Of a stretch of 64,000 nt of DNA, positions 8,741 through 18,207 are shown piece after piece; the first letter of the stretch is position 1, and every line of letters starts with the position of its first letter. The notes beneath the pieces are model-generated. The model made no database searches. It worked only from the letters and a program-made list of their open reading frames with translations, and was not told the DNA's origin. The translations under genes and the position numbers were made by a program. Origin of the DNA: VXRD01 sp965232265 (GTDB lineage: Bacteria; Latescibacterota; UBA2968); assembly GCA_965232265.1 (NCBI GenBank), contig CBDDPH010000002.1, positions 2,790,001-2,854,000 on the forward strand, written 5' to 3'.

Positions 8741-10174
8741 TTAATTATTTCGTTTATCCAGATCTGCCTTGATTTCTTTGGCTTTTTCGTCGTCGATTTC
8801 GTAAAATTTCAACAAGATCAATCCCGCCACGGCCAGGATCGCGGGCAATACGGCAAAGAGAAAGCGCATCCAGAACATCACGCCCGGATCTTGCGCCACA
8901 CCTTTTGTGGCATCAAATCCAATGATTGCCAGAATATATCCCTGCCCGAGCGCGAATGTGGTCGCTTGTGTCACTTTTTGAAACCAGCCCGTTGCCGCGC
9001 CGTACATACCTTCGCGCCGAAAGCCGGTTTTCCATTCGTCCCAATCGCAGATATCGGCTTTCATCGACGTAATAATGAGCCAGAATCCCATTTCCCCGAT
9101 GCGGATAAAGGGCTGTACGATGAGTTGCAAATAGGGCATTGCTGGCGTATAGCAAAACCACTTCAAAATGGAACCGATAAGAAGGGCGGAAATTGAAATG
9201 CCGAGGGTTTTGACCTTTCCGATTCGAGAGGATAAATAGGCCAATACGGGAATGGCGGCGAAGGATATGATGGTCCCAATGAGAATTGCGTGTCCCTGTA
9301 TCTCGGCTCCGAATTTTACATCGCCCTGAGCAACGTGATAGATGTTGACATAAGGGCCCAATGCCAAGGTGAAATTGCCACCAAAAATGGTTACGACCGT
9401 CAGGCTGCTCAGGATGAGAAATGGTTTGGTCTTCAGGGTTGTTTTAATCGCCCACCAGACGGGTACTTTTTCTTGTTTGGCTGCCTGTTCTGAGTGACCT
9501 TCGCGCACGAGAAAAACAGTGGGCAATAAAAATATAAAAATAACCAGCCCAACGCCAATGCCGACGTATTTGGCGCCTGTCATCGTGTCGCCAAAAATAT
9601 CGAGTGTACAAAAATAAAAGAGATAACCCACGAGAATGGTGCTGATCTGCTGGAAAAACGAGCGATACGCAAAGATATTTGTCCGCTCGTGGTAGTTGTG
9701 GCTCAGTTCAAAGCCAAGGCTGTTGTAGGATACTTGCAAAATGGTGACACAGGTATAGAGGCCCAGGCTGCCGAGCAAAAAATACGCATACAGTGCGTCC
9801 TGGCTCAGTCCTTTGGGTACATTCAAAATGAGTGCGTAGCCAACGGCTGTCAAAATCGCGCCCAGAAGAAGATAGGGTCTGCGCCGGCCCCAGCGAGATT
9901 TTGTGTTGTCCGAAAGCCATCCCATAAAGGGATCGGTAATCGCATCCCAGCCTCGGGAGAGCAACAGGACGGTGCCAACCTTAGATGGATGCATGCCCAG
10001 CGTAATATTAAAAATGGGGCCTGAGAGCTTTTTGATCGAATTAACACTTGTGTTCATCGGCAGGACGCCGACGCCATAAGCGATTTTTTCGAGCAGTGGT
10101 ATCGACGGATACTCCCGTCCAATGGGTTCGCCCTCGCCCCAGGCTGCTTTTTGATCTGTTCTATCTGTGGACAC
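8741..10174 (-). CDS. GPH-family sugar:cation symporter (MFS)
   Basis: A 477-residue, 12-segment transporter. The loop between segments 2 and 3, DAITDPFMGWLSDNTKSRWG followed by RRRP, is the hallmark of the glycoside-pentoside-hexuronide:cation symporters (MelB, XynB types), inner-membrane carriers that bring in glycosides with Na+ or H+. The start is GTG with AGGAGG 5 nt upstream. It lies 16 bp after the sulfatase gene and 3 bp before the DUF6785-like gene, consistent with one transcript. Substrate unknown; a desulfated glycan fragment is the simplest inference. Confidence 0.9.
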   Translation of the reverse strand: MSTDRTDQKAAWGEGEPIGREYPSIPLLEKIAYGVGVLPMNTSVNSIKKLSGPIFNITLGMHPSKVGTVLLLSRGWDAITDPFMGWLSDNTKSRWGRRRPYLLLGAILTAVGYALILNVPKGLSQDALYAYFLLGSLGLYTCVTILQVSYNSLGFELSHNYHERTNIFAYRSFFQQISTILVGYLFYFCTLDIFGDTMTGAKYVGIGVGLVIFIFLLPTVFLVREGHSEQAAKQEKVPVWWAIKTTLKTKPFLILSSLTVVTIFGGNFTLALGPYVNIYHVAQGDVKFGAEIQGHAILIGTIISFAAIPVLAYLSSRIGKVKTLGISISALLIGSILKWFCYTPAMPYLQLIVQPFIRIGEMGFWLIITSMKADICDWDEWKTGFRREGMYGAATGWFQKVTQATTFALGQGYILAIIGFDATKGVAQDPGVMFWMRFLFAVLPAILAVAGLILLKFYEIDDEKAKEIKADLDKRNN

Positions 10175-10190
10175 AAAATCCTCCTGATTT

Positions 10191-11633
10191 TTATTGATCT
10201 TGGGATTCCCGATACTGCTTGTACTTTGCCGATGCGGGATTTACGTGGGCATACGCTTCCAATTCCGTCTCCATTCCGCGGTCGTTTTGCTGCGCCATCC
10301 ACGCATCGAGTTCCGTCCGCATCTCTTTCATGATACCTGCGTATTGAGCGTCTTCGGAGAGGTTTTTCAACTCGTAGGGATCGTTTTTTAGGTCGTAAAA
10401 TTCCACTGCCGGGCGGTGCCGCAAGGCGTGTACCCGGGGCGCGAGTGCTGGATTTTTTTTGGCTGCTTCTGCCCATCCCATTTCGTCCATAAATCGCGTC
10501 ACATTGCACTGAAACACGCCTTCGTGATTGAGATTTGCGATGTATTTATATCTTTTGGAGCGCACCGAGCGAATCGGATAATCTGTTCCGTCCCGAACAC
10601 CGCGATTGGTATAAGCGCCATATACGTAATCCCGGTGGTGATTGCCATTTGCCGCGACGAGATGCCAAAAACTTTTCCCGTCAAACCCAGACCCTCCATC
10701 TGGCGCGCCTGCCCTGCCCGTATCGACTTGTGTGGGATCGCCGCCTGCAACTTGTAGGAGCGTTGGCAAAATATCCACGTATTGCACGAGGGCATCGCAG
10801 GAAGAACCCGCCTCAATTTTGCCCGGCCAGCGCATGATTAACCCGGTGTGCAATCCGTTTTCATAACACGTCCACTTGCCGCCATAGGGGAATGCAGATC
10901 CCTGTTCTGTTGAGAAAACCACGAGTGTGTTATCCGATATGACTTGCATACATCGGCCTAACTCGGCGTCCAGTGCGGTAATTTCGGCATAGTACGCCGC
11001 CAATCGCTTTCGCGTTTCCGGGGTGTCGATTAAATACGGCGGAATCGTCACTTTGTCCGGATCATACATGTCCTGCGGTCCCTTTGTATATGGCAAATGG
11101 GGATTGCGTGATGCGACCACCAGACAATAGGGCTGTCCCGGTTCCCGATCAATAAATGCTTGAATAGCGCGAATTGACGCATCGGTATCCAGCAATTCAT
11201 TGGTGCCGGTTGTTTTCAATACCTCAAAGGGAAATGATTCGGATGGTCCGTAGTGTTGTTTGCCAATGATTCCAACGCGATAGCCCAATGTTTTGAAATG
11301 ATGCGCCATGCTTTTAACGCCCGTACGCACAAATCCCCCCTGCGGATACGCGCCATTGCGTATGGGAAATATTCCGGTGTACAACTGCTGTCGCGTGGGA
11401 GCGCAAATTGACGTGGAGGTAAAACAGCCATCAAAACGCATGCCTTCACGCGATAACTGATCCAGATTTGGCGTTTGCACTTCTGGATTGCCATATACGC
11501 CGCAGTCTCGCCACGTCATGTCGTCTGCCAAAAACAACACAATATTGGGGCGATCATAAGTCTGTGCCCGAAGTATCGCTGGCATTGCAACGGTGGCTAC
11601 GGCAGTTTGTTTGATAAATTCGCGTCGGTTCAT
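10191..11633 (-). CDS. Sulfatase (type I, formylglycine-dependent), exported
   Basis: A 480-residue arylsulfatase-family hydrolase that removes sulfate esters, probably from a glycan. The leader MNRREFIKQTAVATVAMPA carries a twin-arginine motif (RREFIK), so it should reach the periplasm. The metal site begins with LADDMTWRD, and the maturation motif is CAPTR within ICAPTRQQLYTG, where Cys would become formylglycine; Thr replaces the more usual Ser. A second metal-binding block is FSTEQGSAFPYGGKWT. GGAG lies 6 nt upstream of the ATG. It is the third gene of the operon. A formylglycine-generating enzyme would be needed and is not in the window. Confidence 0.93.
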   Translation of the reverse strand: MNRREFIKQTAVATVAMPAILRAQTYDRPNIVLFLADDMTWRDCGVYGNPEVQTPNLDQLSREGMRFDGCFTSTSICAPTRQQLYTGIFPIRNGAYPQGGFVRTGVKSMAHHFKTLGYRVGIIGKQHYGPSESFPFEVLKTTGTNELLDTDASIRAIQAFIDREPGQPYCLVVASRNPHLPYTKGPQDMYDPDKVTIPPYLIDTPETRKRLAAYYAEITALDAELGRCMQVISDNTLVVFSTEQGSAFPYGGKWTCYENGLHTGLIMRWPGKIEAGSSCDALVQYVDILPTLLQVAGGDPTQVDTGRAGAPDGGSGFDGKSFWHLVAANGNHHRDYVYGAYTNRGVRDGTDYPIRSVRSKRYKYIANLNHEGVFQCNVTRFMDEMGWAEAAKKNPALAPRVHALRHRPAVEFYDLKNDPYELKNLSEDAQYAGIMKEMRTELDAWMAQQNDRGMETELEAYAHVNPASAKYKQYRESQDQ

Positions 11634-11699
11634 GATGGTCTCCGGTGATTAGCGGTTAGCTGTCAGACCCAGCCCCTCAACCTCCCGCTCTTTTGCTTT

Positions 11700-12746
11700 T
11701 TATCTGTGTTCATCTGTGTTCATCTGTGGTTGCACTTGACTTTTCCGAACGCGAATGGCATAAGCTGCTTGTGGATTTTTCACGGTGATCCGGTGAATTT
11801 CTTCATCGGTAAAGTTCGCTTTTCGCATCAGTGGAATAAATTGATCGAAAATGGCATTATATGGCTTAAAGGGACGGTCGCCATAGCCATACGAATTGCC
11901 GTCGTGAGAAAGCAAGACCCGGTCCAAAGCGCCAAATCTTCTCAGGTGGCGCAGCATATCGAGATGGTTATTGAGTGTTTTATCGCTGATGCCGTCCAGT
12001 CCGATCCACCCGCCTGCCCGCGCAACCGGAGGTAAGTCGGCGGGATCTTTGACACGTTGTGCGTGTGCCCAGATCCATGCTTCTGGGTGTACGCCCATTT
12101 CTTCCAGCATCGCAACCTGTTCAACCGCGGCATCCGTGCTGCCACTTGTGTGTGAGACAATTGTCAGACCCGTTTTGAGATGGGTTTTTCCCGCCGCCAA
12201 AATGAGTTTTTTGTCTATGTCAGACGGCATGCCGGGGTCAACGCCAATTTTGATAAATCCCGGGCGAATATCTGTCCCGTCAATCCCGTTTTCCCATTCA
12301 TCAATCCAGCGTTGGGCAATTTGATCAACGGTTTCTTCAAAGGCGTGCGCTGGCACGTAGCGATCGTGCGCTGCGCCAAAATACCCGGTATTGGTCAGTA
12401 TTTGCATCCCGGTTTCTCGTGAGATGCGCCGGAGCAAATCCACGCGCCGTCCAAAATAAGCCCCTGTGCATTCACAGATGGTTTGCACGCCGAATACTTT
12501 TAACATTTTGAGATAGGGGATAACTTTGGCGAATAATTTTTCTTCGTCGTATTGCGCCACTTTGACGGGTTGCCCGCCAAAAATGGACATGATGTGTTCG
12601 TGGGGGAGGGTGAATCCCATCTGCTCGGATGTTATCGGTCCGGTAACAGTCATCACCTGTGGTTTTGACGCAAAAGCCGACGGTGCAATTGCCAGTGCGC
12701 CTGCAGTTGCGAGGCTTTGTTGTATAAATGTTCTTCGGGTAATCAT
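11700..12746 (-). CDS. Phosphotriesterase-family amidohydrolase (possible lactonase), exported
   Basis: A 348-residue TIM-barrel metal hydrolase with a Tat-like leader (MITRRTFIQQ). Metal ligands are visible in the expected order: HEH in FTLPHEH, the carboxylated Lys in FIKIGVDPG, His in TIVSHTSGS, His in IWAHAQRV and Asp in LLSHDGN. Many members are lactonases, so hydrolysis of a sugar lactone or ester in the same pathway is a fair guess, but the substrate is unknown. The C-terminal tail (about QPQMNTDEHR) is translated from a dispersed micro-repeat (11701-11731). The start lies at the edge of a 15-bp direct repeat. Confidence 0.85.
   Translation of the reverse strand: MITRRTFIQQSLATAGALAIAPSAFASKPQVMTVTGPITSEQMGFTLPHEHIMSIFGGQPVKVAQYDEEKLFAKVIPYLKMLKVFGVQTICECTGAYFGRRVDLLRRISRETGMQILTNTGYFGAAHDRYVPAHAFEETVDQIAQRWIDEWENGIDGTDIRPGFIKIGVDPGMPSDIDKKLILAAGKTHLKTGLTIVSHTSGSTDAAVEQVAMLEEMGVHPEAWIWAHAQRVKDPADLPPVARAGGWIGLDGISDKTLNNHLDMLRHLRRFGALDRVLLSHDGNSYGYGDRPFKPYNAIFDQFIPLMRKANFTDEEIHRITVKNPQAAYAIRVRKSQVQPQMNTDEHR
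11701..11731. repeat. Micro-tandem array (ATCTGTGTTC units)
   Basis: Three 10-bp units ATCTGTGTTC, ATCTGTGTTC, ATCTGTGGTT. Read on the minus strand they encode the MNTDEHR tail and stop of the phosphotriesterase-like gene. Related to the arrays at 12779-12811 and 47011-47042. Confidence 0.75.
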
Positions 12747-12861
12747 TGCGCTTTAGAAGTCGTTTTAAAACCAGAAGTATCCGCAGATGAACGCAGATGG
12801 ACGCAGATAAGAGATGAGACATTCACCTAACGCACCAGTCCCTTATTTGCGCTTTAGAAGT
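12746..12861. repeat. 15-bp direct repeat bracketing an intergenic insertion
   Basis: TTGCGCTTTAGAAGT occurs at 12746-12760 and again at 12847-12861, separated by 86 bp that contain the micro-array at 12779-12811. The left copy abuts the start codon of the phosphotriesterase-like gene and the right copy contains the stop codon of the DUF6785-like gene. Removing one repeat plus the 86 bp would leave a 6-nt gap between the two genes, typical of an operon. This looks like a target-site duplication around an inserted short element. Confidence 0.65.
12779..12811. repeat. Micro-tandem array (CGCAGATGGA units)
   Basis: ATCCGCAGATG-AACGCAGATGG-ACGCAGATAAG: three imperfect 10-11 bp units, nearly the reverse complement of the array at 47011-47042. 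It sits inside the segment bracketed by the 15-bp direct repeat. Confidence 0.75.
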
Positions 12862-14824
12862 TGTGTACATTGTGTCCTTGCAGGGGGAACCATAAGCAAT
12901 CTATGACAAATACCAATCCCGTGCTGAATGCTTGCGCTGCCAGAAGGCCGATGAAAAACGGCTTGCCTTTTTCGTATAGCTGGACGCCGCCCATCTTCAT
13001 CACGATAACTTTGATTGACCACACAATAAATACCGAGAATACGGTTTTACTCACGCCGTAGTTCCCCTGCATGGCCAGTCCAATGGGATGCAGCGGCCAG
13101 GCGGGGATCCAGTAGCGAATCAGGGTCAAAATCGCCATTGCACTGGCGCCAACGCCCGCCCACATCACGCGGCCATCGCCTCCGAGCCCCAGGGGATTGC
13201 GGATCGCGTTCATCGCAAAATCAAATGCCCGCGGGCCAACGTGTTTGAGGCCCATATTTCCCAGATTATAAGCCCCGTATTCATAACTCAAATAGAGCGT
13301 GTTGACAATCGAAATCACAAAGCCCACAGCGAGCGACGCCCAGATCACCCCTGTAATCCGCCGGGGTGTTACGGTCTTATCCACTGCTTTCACCGCTTGC
13401 GAAAACGACGGCATCAAAAAGCCTTTGCCGATGTCGGGAAAAAAATTGAATACCCGCATAAATGCCAGCGCGGTAATGCTCGAAACCCCCATGATCGATG
13501 CCGAGCCAAACGCCTGCACGACCGCATCATTTGGCTCCAACCGATAATAGGCATAGACCAGACCCAGTTCGGAAACAGCGCGTGCCAGGCCCAAAAATAA
13601 CAACATCGCCAGAATCAGAAATACTATTGCAACCCACAATGCCATGCCGGTTGCGACCAGCCAGCATGTTGCAAACACGAGCGAGAGTACGAGGCCAAAT
13701 ACCGCCGTGCGATATGACAACAACTCTCCGCGATCATCTATTTCACAACTCGGGTCCCACGCTTTGCGCCACACGGCCTTCAAATGTGCGCGTGCCATCC
13801 ACAAGCCCCACACCGCGAGGAAAATGAGTGCGCCCATGCTCTGCCAGTTTAATAGCTCATTTTCCCAGTGCAGGCTGGATGACCCCAGGGGATATCCAAA
13901 AATATTCGAGGCATAGATTTGAAATGCCGTCAAGACGATGAAAAACCACACGCTGAACAACACATCCAACCGCGCAAAATAGCCAAAACCTATGGCGTAA
14001 AAACTGAGGCGAAATGGCAGTGCGGGAAAATCGGGAAAAGCCCGCCAGTTCATTCCCTCAATAGAGATATGTGGAAAAGCCGGCGAAAAATAAGATCCGA
14101 TATTCCACAGCTTTAACGCCATTACCAGGCCAAATGCGATCCAGAACAATGGGGATCGGAGCATTTTTTCCAGCGTGCCACCCGGCTCTGTCTCGGTCAG
14201 CAGGCTTCCCACTTCGACAAGCGGATATGCCAGCCGCTCGTAATCCACCCATTGCTTTCGCAAAATTACCACTACGCTGAATACTGCAAATCCCATCGCG
14301 CCCAAAAAACACGTCCACCAGAATATCGGTGAGACCCATACGCGCCAGGGGAATGTTCCCTTTCCGCCCTCGTAAAACCGCGTCATCTCTCCGCCCGCAT
14401 TGGTCGGCACCTGCCAGTGCGGGATATGTTCGAGCAAGTACGTCGTCCAGCCGTTTTCCGTTGAGGCGAAATAATAGGGCGCGGCTACTACGCCGATCAG
14501 ATGCCCGCTGATCCCGTCGTAAGACACCGAGATGCCGACCAGCCCAGACGCCAGGACCACCAGCAATTCCGACCGCGTCAATGTCCAGGTTGAACGCCGA
14601 TGATTTGCCAGCAAGTTGCTTATGCACAGGATCAAAAAGGGATAAAAGAGTGCTACGGGAAAATGGCTGCGGCTGATATTGGATCCCGACGTGTAATACG
14701 GCATCCATTCATTCCACAACACACTGACCAGGATCATGGCGACCGACGCAAGGGCGGTTCGATATGTGCGTAACCCTCGGCCGAGCGGTTTTCGGGTGTC
14801 TATGTTTTGTGCGGATTCTGCCAT
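12854..14824 (-). CDS. DUF6785-family polytopic membrane protein, copy 2
   Basis: A 656-residue protein with about 12-14 membrane segments and no signal peptide, a paralog of 6779-8737. Many blocks are identical, including the N-terminal WNEWMPYYTSGSNISRSHFP and the stretch RKQWVDYERLAYPLVEV. It is the first gene of the minus-strand operon, while its paralog is the last. Function is not established; two related membrane proteins in one catabolic operon suggest two related ligands, or two halves of one transport function. Start at ATG 14824, shortly after the PorV-side terminator. Confidence 0.75.
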   Translation of the reverse strand: MAESAQNIDTRKPLGRGLRTYRTALASVAMILVSVLWNEWMPYYTSGSNISRSHFPVALFYPFLILCISNLLANHRRSTWTLTRSELLVVLASGLVGISVSYDGISGHLIGVVAAPYYFASTENGWTTYLLEHIPHWQVPTNAGGEMTRFYEGGKGTFPWRVWVSPIFWWTCFLGAMGFAVFSVVVILRKQWVDYERLAYPLVEVGSLLTETEPGGTLEKMLRSPLFWIAFGLVMALKLWNIGSYFSPAFPHISIEGMNWRAFPDFPALPFRLSFYAIGFGYFARLDVLFSVWFFIVLTAFQIYASNIFGYPLGSSSLHWENELLNWQSMGALIFLAVWGLWMARAHLKAVWRKAWDPSCEIDDRGELLSYRTAVFGLVLSLVFATCWLVATGMALWVAIVFLILAMLLFLGLARAVSELGLVYAYYRLEPNDAVVQAFGSASIMGVSSITALAFMRVFNFFPDIGKGFLMPSFSQAVKAVDKTVTPRRITGVIWASLAVGFVISIVNTLYLSYEYGAYNLGNMGLKHVGPRAFDFAMNAIRNPLGLGGDGRVMWAGVGASAMAILTLIRYWIPAWPLHPIGLAMQGNYGVSKTVFSVFIVWSIKVIVMKMGGVQLYEKGKPFFIGLLAAQAFSTGLVFVIDCLWFPLQGHNVHNF

Positions 14825-14861
14825 GGTAGGAGTCAGAGATTAGCCTGTGGACTTCACGTAA

Positions 14862-14894
14862 AAAAGGGAGCCGGTCAAAAACTGGCTCCCTTTT
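14862..14894 (-). terminator. Terminator of the TonB receptor/PorV operon
   Basis: A 14-bp stem (14862-14875 with 14881-14894, one G.T pair) with a 5-nt loop, read on the minus strand as GGGAGCCAGT...CCGGCTCCC followed by a T run. It lies just downstream of the PorV/PorQ-like gene and upstream of the DUF6785-like operon, so it separates the two minus-strand units. Confidence 0.85.
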
Positions 14895-14923
14895 CAAAAT
14901 GGCGGGGAATACATCGCAATAAT

Positions 14924-15979
14924 CTAAAAGCCCGCCTGAAGCGTCAAGCGGTTGACACCGTCAAATACGCCAAAATCGGTGTACGCATAATCCACGCGCA
15001 AAGCGAGGCTGCCCAGGTCGCGGCCAAAGCCGACGCCGAGAGAGATGCCCTGTTCATCGGTTGGCGTCACATATCCGGCGCGCAAAGACAGGGTTTTCAT
15101 AAGCGTATAATCCACCCCGATCTTGACTTGCTCGGAAAAGTCGCGCGGTCGCTCGGTATCTACCGACAGGATTATGGAATGGGTATCTTTATCCATATCC
15201 GTGAAATCGATCAAATCCATCGCCAATCCCATGCGGAATGTCAGCGGCAATTCAAAACTCTCTTCGCTGTACTTGTTTTCCTGAGAGAAGTTTCGCGTGT
15301 TCAGCGCCAATGTCAGGCTCTTATATCCCGTCCAGTAGAGCACGCCAAAATCGACAATGGTCGAGCGTTCGCCAAAAGATTTATTTACAGGCGAGGCGCC
15401 TTGAAGGCCCACGGGAACATCACCGAACGATTGCTTGGCGATGCGTATATTGCCGCCCACCGAAAAGCGGTCGGTAATTGCGCGGGCATAACCGAGTCCG
15501 ATTGCCCAGGCAGATGGGCTATACGTGCCCACATCGAGGAATCCCTTTTCGTTGTCCGCGCGAATGGTGCGTTCAAAATCGCCGTAATCCACGGCAACCA
15601 TTGACAACCCAAAAACGCCCCAATCCGTATTCAATGCCACACTGCCCATATTGTAGGTCACATCTGCAATCCACTGGATTTGCCCAGCAGAGAGTTGAAA
15701 CGTGCGCGTGGGATACGCCATTGATGCGGGGTTGTAAAACATCGCCGATGAGCCTATTCGCAATGCGGAATACGCATCGCCCATGGCGGCAGCGCGCGCA
15801 TCGGGCGATACGCTCAAAAACTTAAAGCCCGCTTGTGCGCGGCGTTCGCGCGGGAGATCCTGTCCGGGTTCGGGCACGGGAAGATCGTCTGGATCTGTCG
15901 TATCCACCGCGTCCTGTGCATAGAGCGGCGTCAGACACATCAGACTCAGCGCGACACAAGTAAGAAATTTTCTGGTCAT
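14924..15979 (-). CDS. PorV/PorQ-family outer membrane protein
   Basis: A 351-residue beta-barrel protein with a signal peptide (MTRKFLTCVALSLMCLTPLYA). The block FLSVSPDARAAAMGDAYSAL followed by FYNPASMAY is diagnostic of the PorV/PorQ family (related to FadL-like barrels). In Bacteroidota, PorV carries type IX secretion substrates from the SprA channel. It ends in an aromatic-type barrel C-terminus (LTLQAGF). It is the last gene of a three-gene operon after a TonB-dependent receptor and a sorting-domain protein, which fits a role in exporting or anchoring that partner. It may instead be a specialised paralog, not the general shuttle. Confidence 0.85.
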   Translation of the reverse strand: MTRKFLTCVALSLMCLTPLYAQDAVDTTDPDDLPVPEPGQDLPRERRAQAGFKFLSVSPDARAAAMGDAYSALRIGSSAMFYNPASMAYPTRTFQLSAGQIQWIADVTYNMGSVALNTDWGVFGLSMVAVDYGDFERTIRADNEKGFLDVGTYSPSAWAIGLGYARAITDRFSVGGNIRIAKQSFGDVPVGLQGASPVNKSFGERSTIVDFGVLYWTGYKSLTLALNTRNFSQENKYSEESFELPLTFRMGLAMDLIDFTDMDKDTHSIILSVDTERPRDFSEQVKIGVDYTLMKTLSLRAGYVTPTDEQGISLGVGFGRDLGSLALRVDYAYTDFGVFDGVNRLTLQAGF

Positions 15980-15994
15980 TGAAATGCTCCATTC

Positions 15995-18169
15995 TTAACG
16001 AATAACGACGAATTTTTTGATTATCTTTTCGCCGGTCTGAAGGTCTGTGATAACGGCAAAATAAATGCCGCTCGTAATCACCTGATTCGACTCTGTGGTC
16101 AGGTTCCAAAATTCATCCCCTGTGCCATCTGTGTGCTCAATGGTGAAAATCGATTCTCCCAGTTCGCTGAAAATCTGGATGGTACATTCACCCGGAATTT
16201 CAAAAAACGCCAGCTTGTCCTGCTGGTCTGGGAATCGAATATTCTGATCGGCTTCCAGTACATAAGGATTGGGCACAACGCGCACGTCGCTCATGACACC
16301 GCCGGGCGGGCGTTTCAAAAACGCCGGATCATAGGTCTGCGTATAATACCGGCTGCTTTTCAGCACACTGCCTGTTGGCGTCATTCCCGTTCCATCGTTG
16401 TTCACTGCACCAACGGATTGGATATAGTAGAAATAACTGATGCCGCGCACCACGTCCGTATCTGCGTATTCGCGTGCCTCTGGTCCCAGGGTGGCGATCA
16501 ACTGGTATTCCCAGAGGTCATCCACAGTGCCTTCATAAAAATTGCGCGTTCGCCAGATCTCAAAACCCGTGTGATTGGCATTGGCAAAGGTCTCCCACGA
16601 AAGCACAATTTGATCAGAACCTGATTGTACATTGAAAACTCTGGGTGGCAGCGGAGGATGTGGAATATTATAACCCGATTGCCAGTTTGCCGTCGCCCTT
16701 CGGATCATGTGATAGATCGAATCCCGGGTGCCCAGCACCCAGCGGTTCTTCGTGTGGGTCTGTCCATTGTAGGTAATGGGCAGTGTATCGTCATAACCAG
16801 AATTTTTGTAAGCCGTGCCCACTGCAACGGCCACATCCCGGTCCAGCCCGTACATGCCTTCAATCCAGACCATACTGACGCTTTCGCCCGGTGCCAGTGT
16901 GTAGGGACCAAATGCAAATGCCGGCACCATACCTCCACTTCTCATGCGATCGATATCAATTTGAGCGGCCATGCGTTCGTACCACGATTCCGAATCGAAA
17001 GGACCCGCAGGCTCCGGCGGTGCTGACCGGTCGGCTTCGTGCGGGAAAAAGTGACCGTCTGTTCCCGGGTTGCCATACTCGGCATAGCTCAGTTCAGGAT
17101 GCATAAAATGGTAGGTGTCTTTCATCTGCTCGGCATCGCCAAAAGACGGGTTGGTAATTGCATCGCCGCCGCGGGTAAAGCCCGTGGTTCTGGGCTGGCC
17201 CTGATCATTTGTCGGATCTGATGGGCTTGTATCTGCGTGCAAGATCGCGCGGGTCAGCATATAAGCACCGCCGAGCCGACCGATGGAATCGCCTTCTGTA
17301 ATCCGATAGTTAACATTTCCGCGTCCACCTCTCCAGATAGGCCCCCCGATGCGGTTTAGAAAGGATACGCGCGTACCATTGCCTATCCAGCCGAGCGTGG
17401 CGCGTATGCCTGTCCATTTGCCCACATCCTCCTTGCCGTCGCCGATATAGTCCCACATCGTTCCCGAGACACCGGCACTAGTAACTGAGCGGGGTCCCCA
17501 GAGGTGTTCTTTGGCTGCAAAGGACAACATCACCTCGTTTGCGGTTTGATCGGGCAATTCGATCTCTTCATCGTCATCGACATTGCCCGTATTGGTCCAG
17601 GTCATTTCCCTGATGTGGTAGTCATCGTGGTACGGGGTTGAGAATGCGTATATCTTCTCTTCCCAGGTGATACCCACATTGGAATTGGCTCCGCGGACAA
17701 TCATGCGATCTGACGGAATTGAAGGATCGACACGCGTGAGCACTGTGGGTCTGACGAATGTCTGAAATCCATCGACAAATACATCTGGTTTTTCAAACTT
17801 GCCAATCAGTTCCATGGGCAATGCAAAGTGTTCGCCCAGGTCAAAAACGCGAGGCCCCGCACGGGCGACTTTGAACGACCAGACTTGTCCGTTTTCATCT
17901 GTAAAATCTTTTACTCCGATATAATGACGGCTGCGCACATGTGTGCCACCTTCTCGAGCATAAATACCAGGCCAGTATTTCACACGTGCCCGAAACGGGG
18001 GTTGTGTAATCGAAGGCTCTGTGCCTGTCGATGCGTATCGATAGTGATAATCGCCCACATCCAGCCACATCAACTCTGCCTGCGCCTGCACTTCGGTAGG
18101 CTGGCTCCAGAACACTAATGCCACAAGTGCAAAAGCTGTTCCGACCAGCGGTTTTAACAATCTATTCAT
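15995..18169 (-). CDS. Secreted protein with type IX-like C-terminal sorting domain
   Basis: A 724-residue protein with a signal peptide (cleavage near VQAQAEL). Most of it is a large beta-rich ectodomain of unknown function. A fibronectin type III-like module lies near 500-590 (PPRVFNVQSGSDQIVLSWET), and the last 90 residues have the Por-secretion C-terminal domain pattern, with VRVVPNPYV, SGIYFAVITD and the final KKFVVIR. The domain should direct export by type IX secretion and surface attachment. Start at 18169, chosen because AGGAG lies 8 nt upstream. The neighbours are a TonB receptor upstream and a PorV-like protein 15 bp downstream. No catalytic motif was recognised. Confidence 0.78.
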   Translation of the reverse strand: MNRLLKPLVGTAFALVALVFWSQPTEVQAQAELMWLDVGDYHYRYASTGTEPSITQPPFRARVKYWPGIYAREGGTHVRSRHYIGVKDFTDENGQVWSFKVARAGPRVFDLGEHFALPMELIGKFEKPDVFVDGFQTFVRPTVLTRVDPSIPSDRMIVRGANSNVGITWEEKIYAFSTPYHDDYHIREMTWTNTGNVDDDEEIELPDQTANEVMLSFAAKEHLWGPRSVTSAGVSGTMWDYIGDGKEDVGKWTGIRATLGWIGNGTRVSFLNRIGGPIWRGGRGNVNYRITEGDSIGRLGGAYMLTRAILHADTSPSDPTNDQGQPRTTGFTRGGDAITNPSFGDAEQMKDTYHFMHPELSYAEYGNPGTDGHFFPHEADRSAPPEPAGPFDSESWYERMAAQIDIDRMRSGGMVPAFAFGPYTLAPGESVSMVWIEGMYGLDRDVAVAVGTAYKNSGYDDTLPITYNGQTHTKNRWVLGTRDSIYHMIRRATANWQSGYNIPHPPLPPRVFNVQSGSDQIVLSWETFANANHTGFEIWRTRNFYEGTVDDLWEYQLIATLGPEAREYADTDVVRGISYFYYIQSVGAVNNDGTGMTPTGSVLKSSRYYTQTYDPAFLKRPPGGVMSDVRVVPNPYVLEADQNIRFPDQQDKLAFFEIPGECTIQIFSELGESIFTIEHTDGTGDEFWNLTTESNQVITSGIYFAVITDLQTGEKIIKKFVVIR

Positions 18170-18207
18170 TACAAATTCTCCTGATAAGTTGCGATTCAAA
18201 AATCTTC

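Noticed and set aside
11701..12811. CRISPR-like array from the micro-repeats near 11.7 and 12.8 kb
   Set aside because: Units are only about 10 bp in direct contact without unique spacers, and there is no cas gene.
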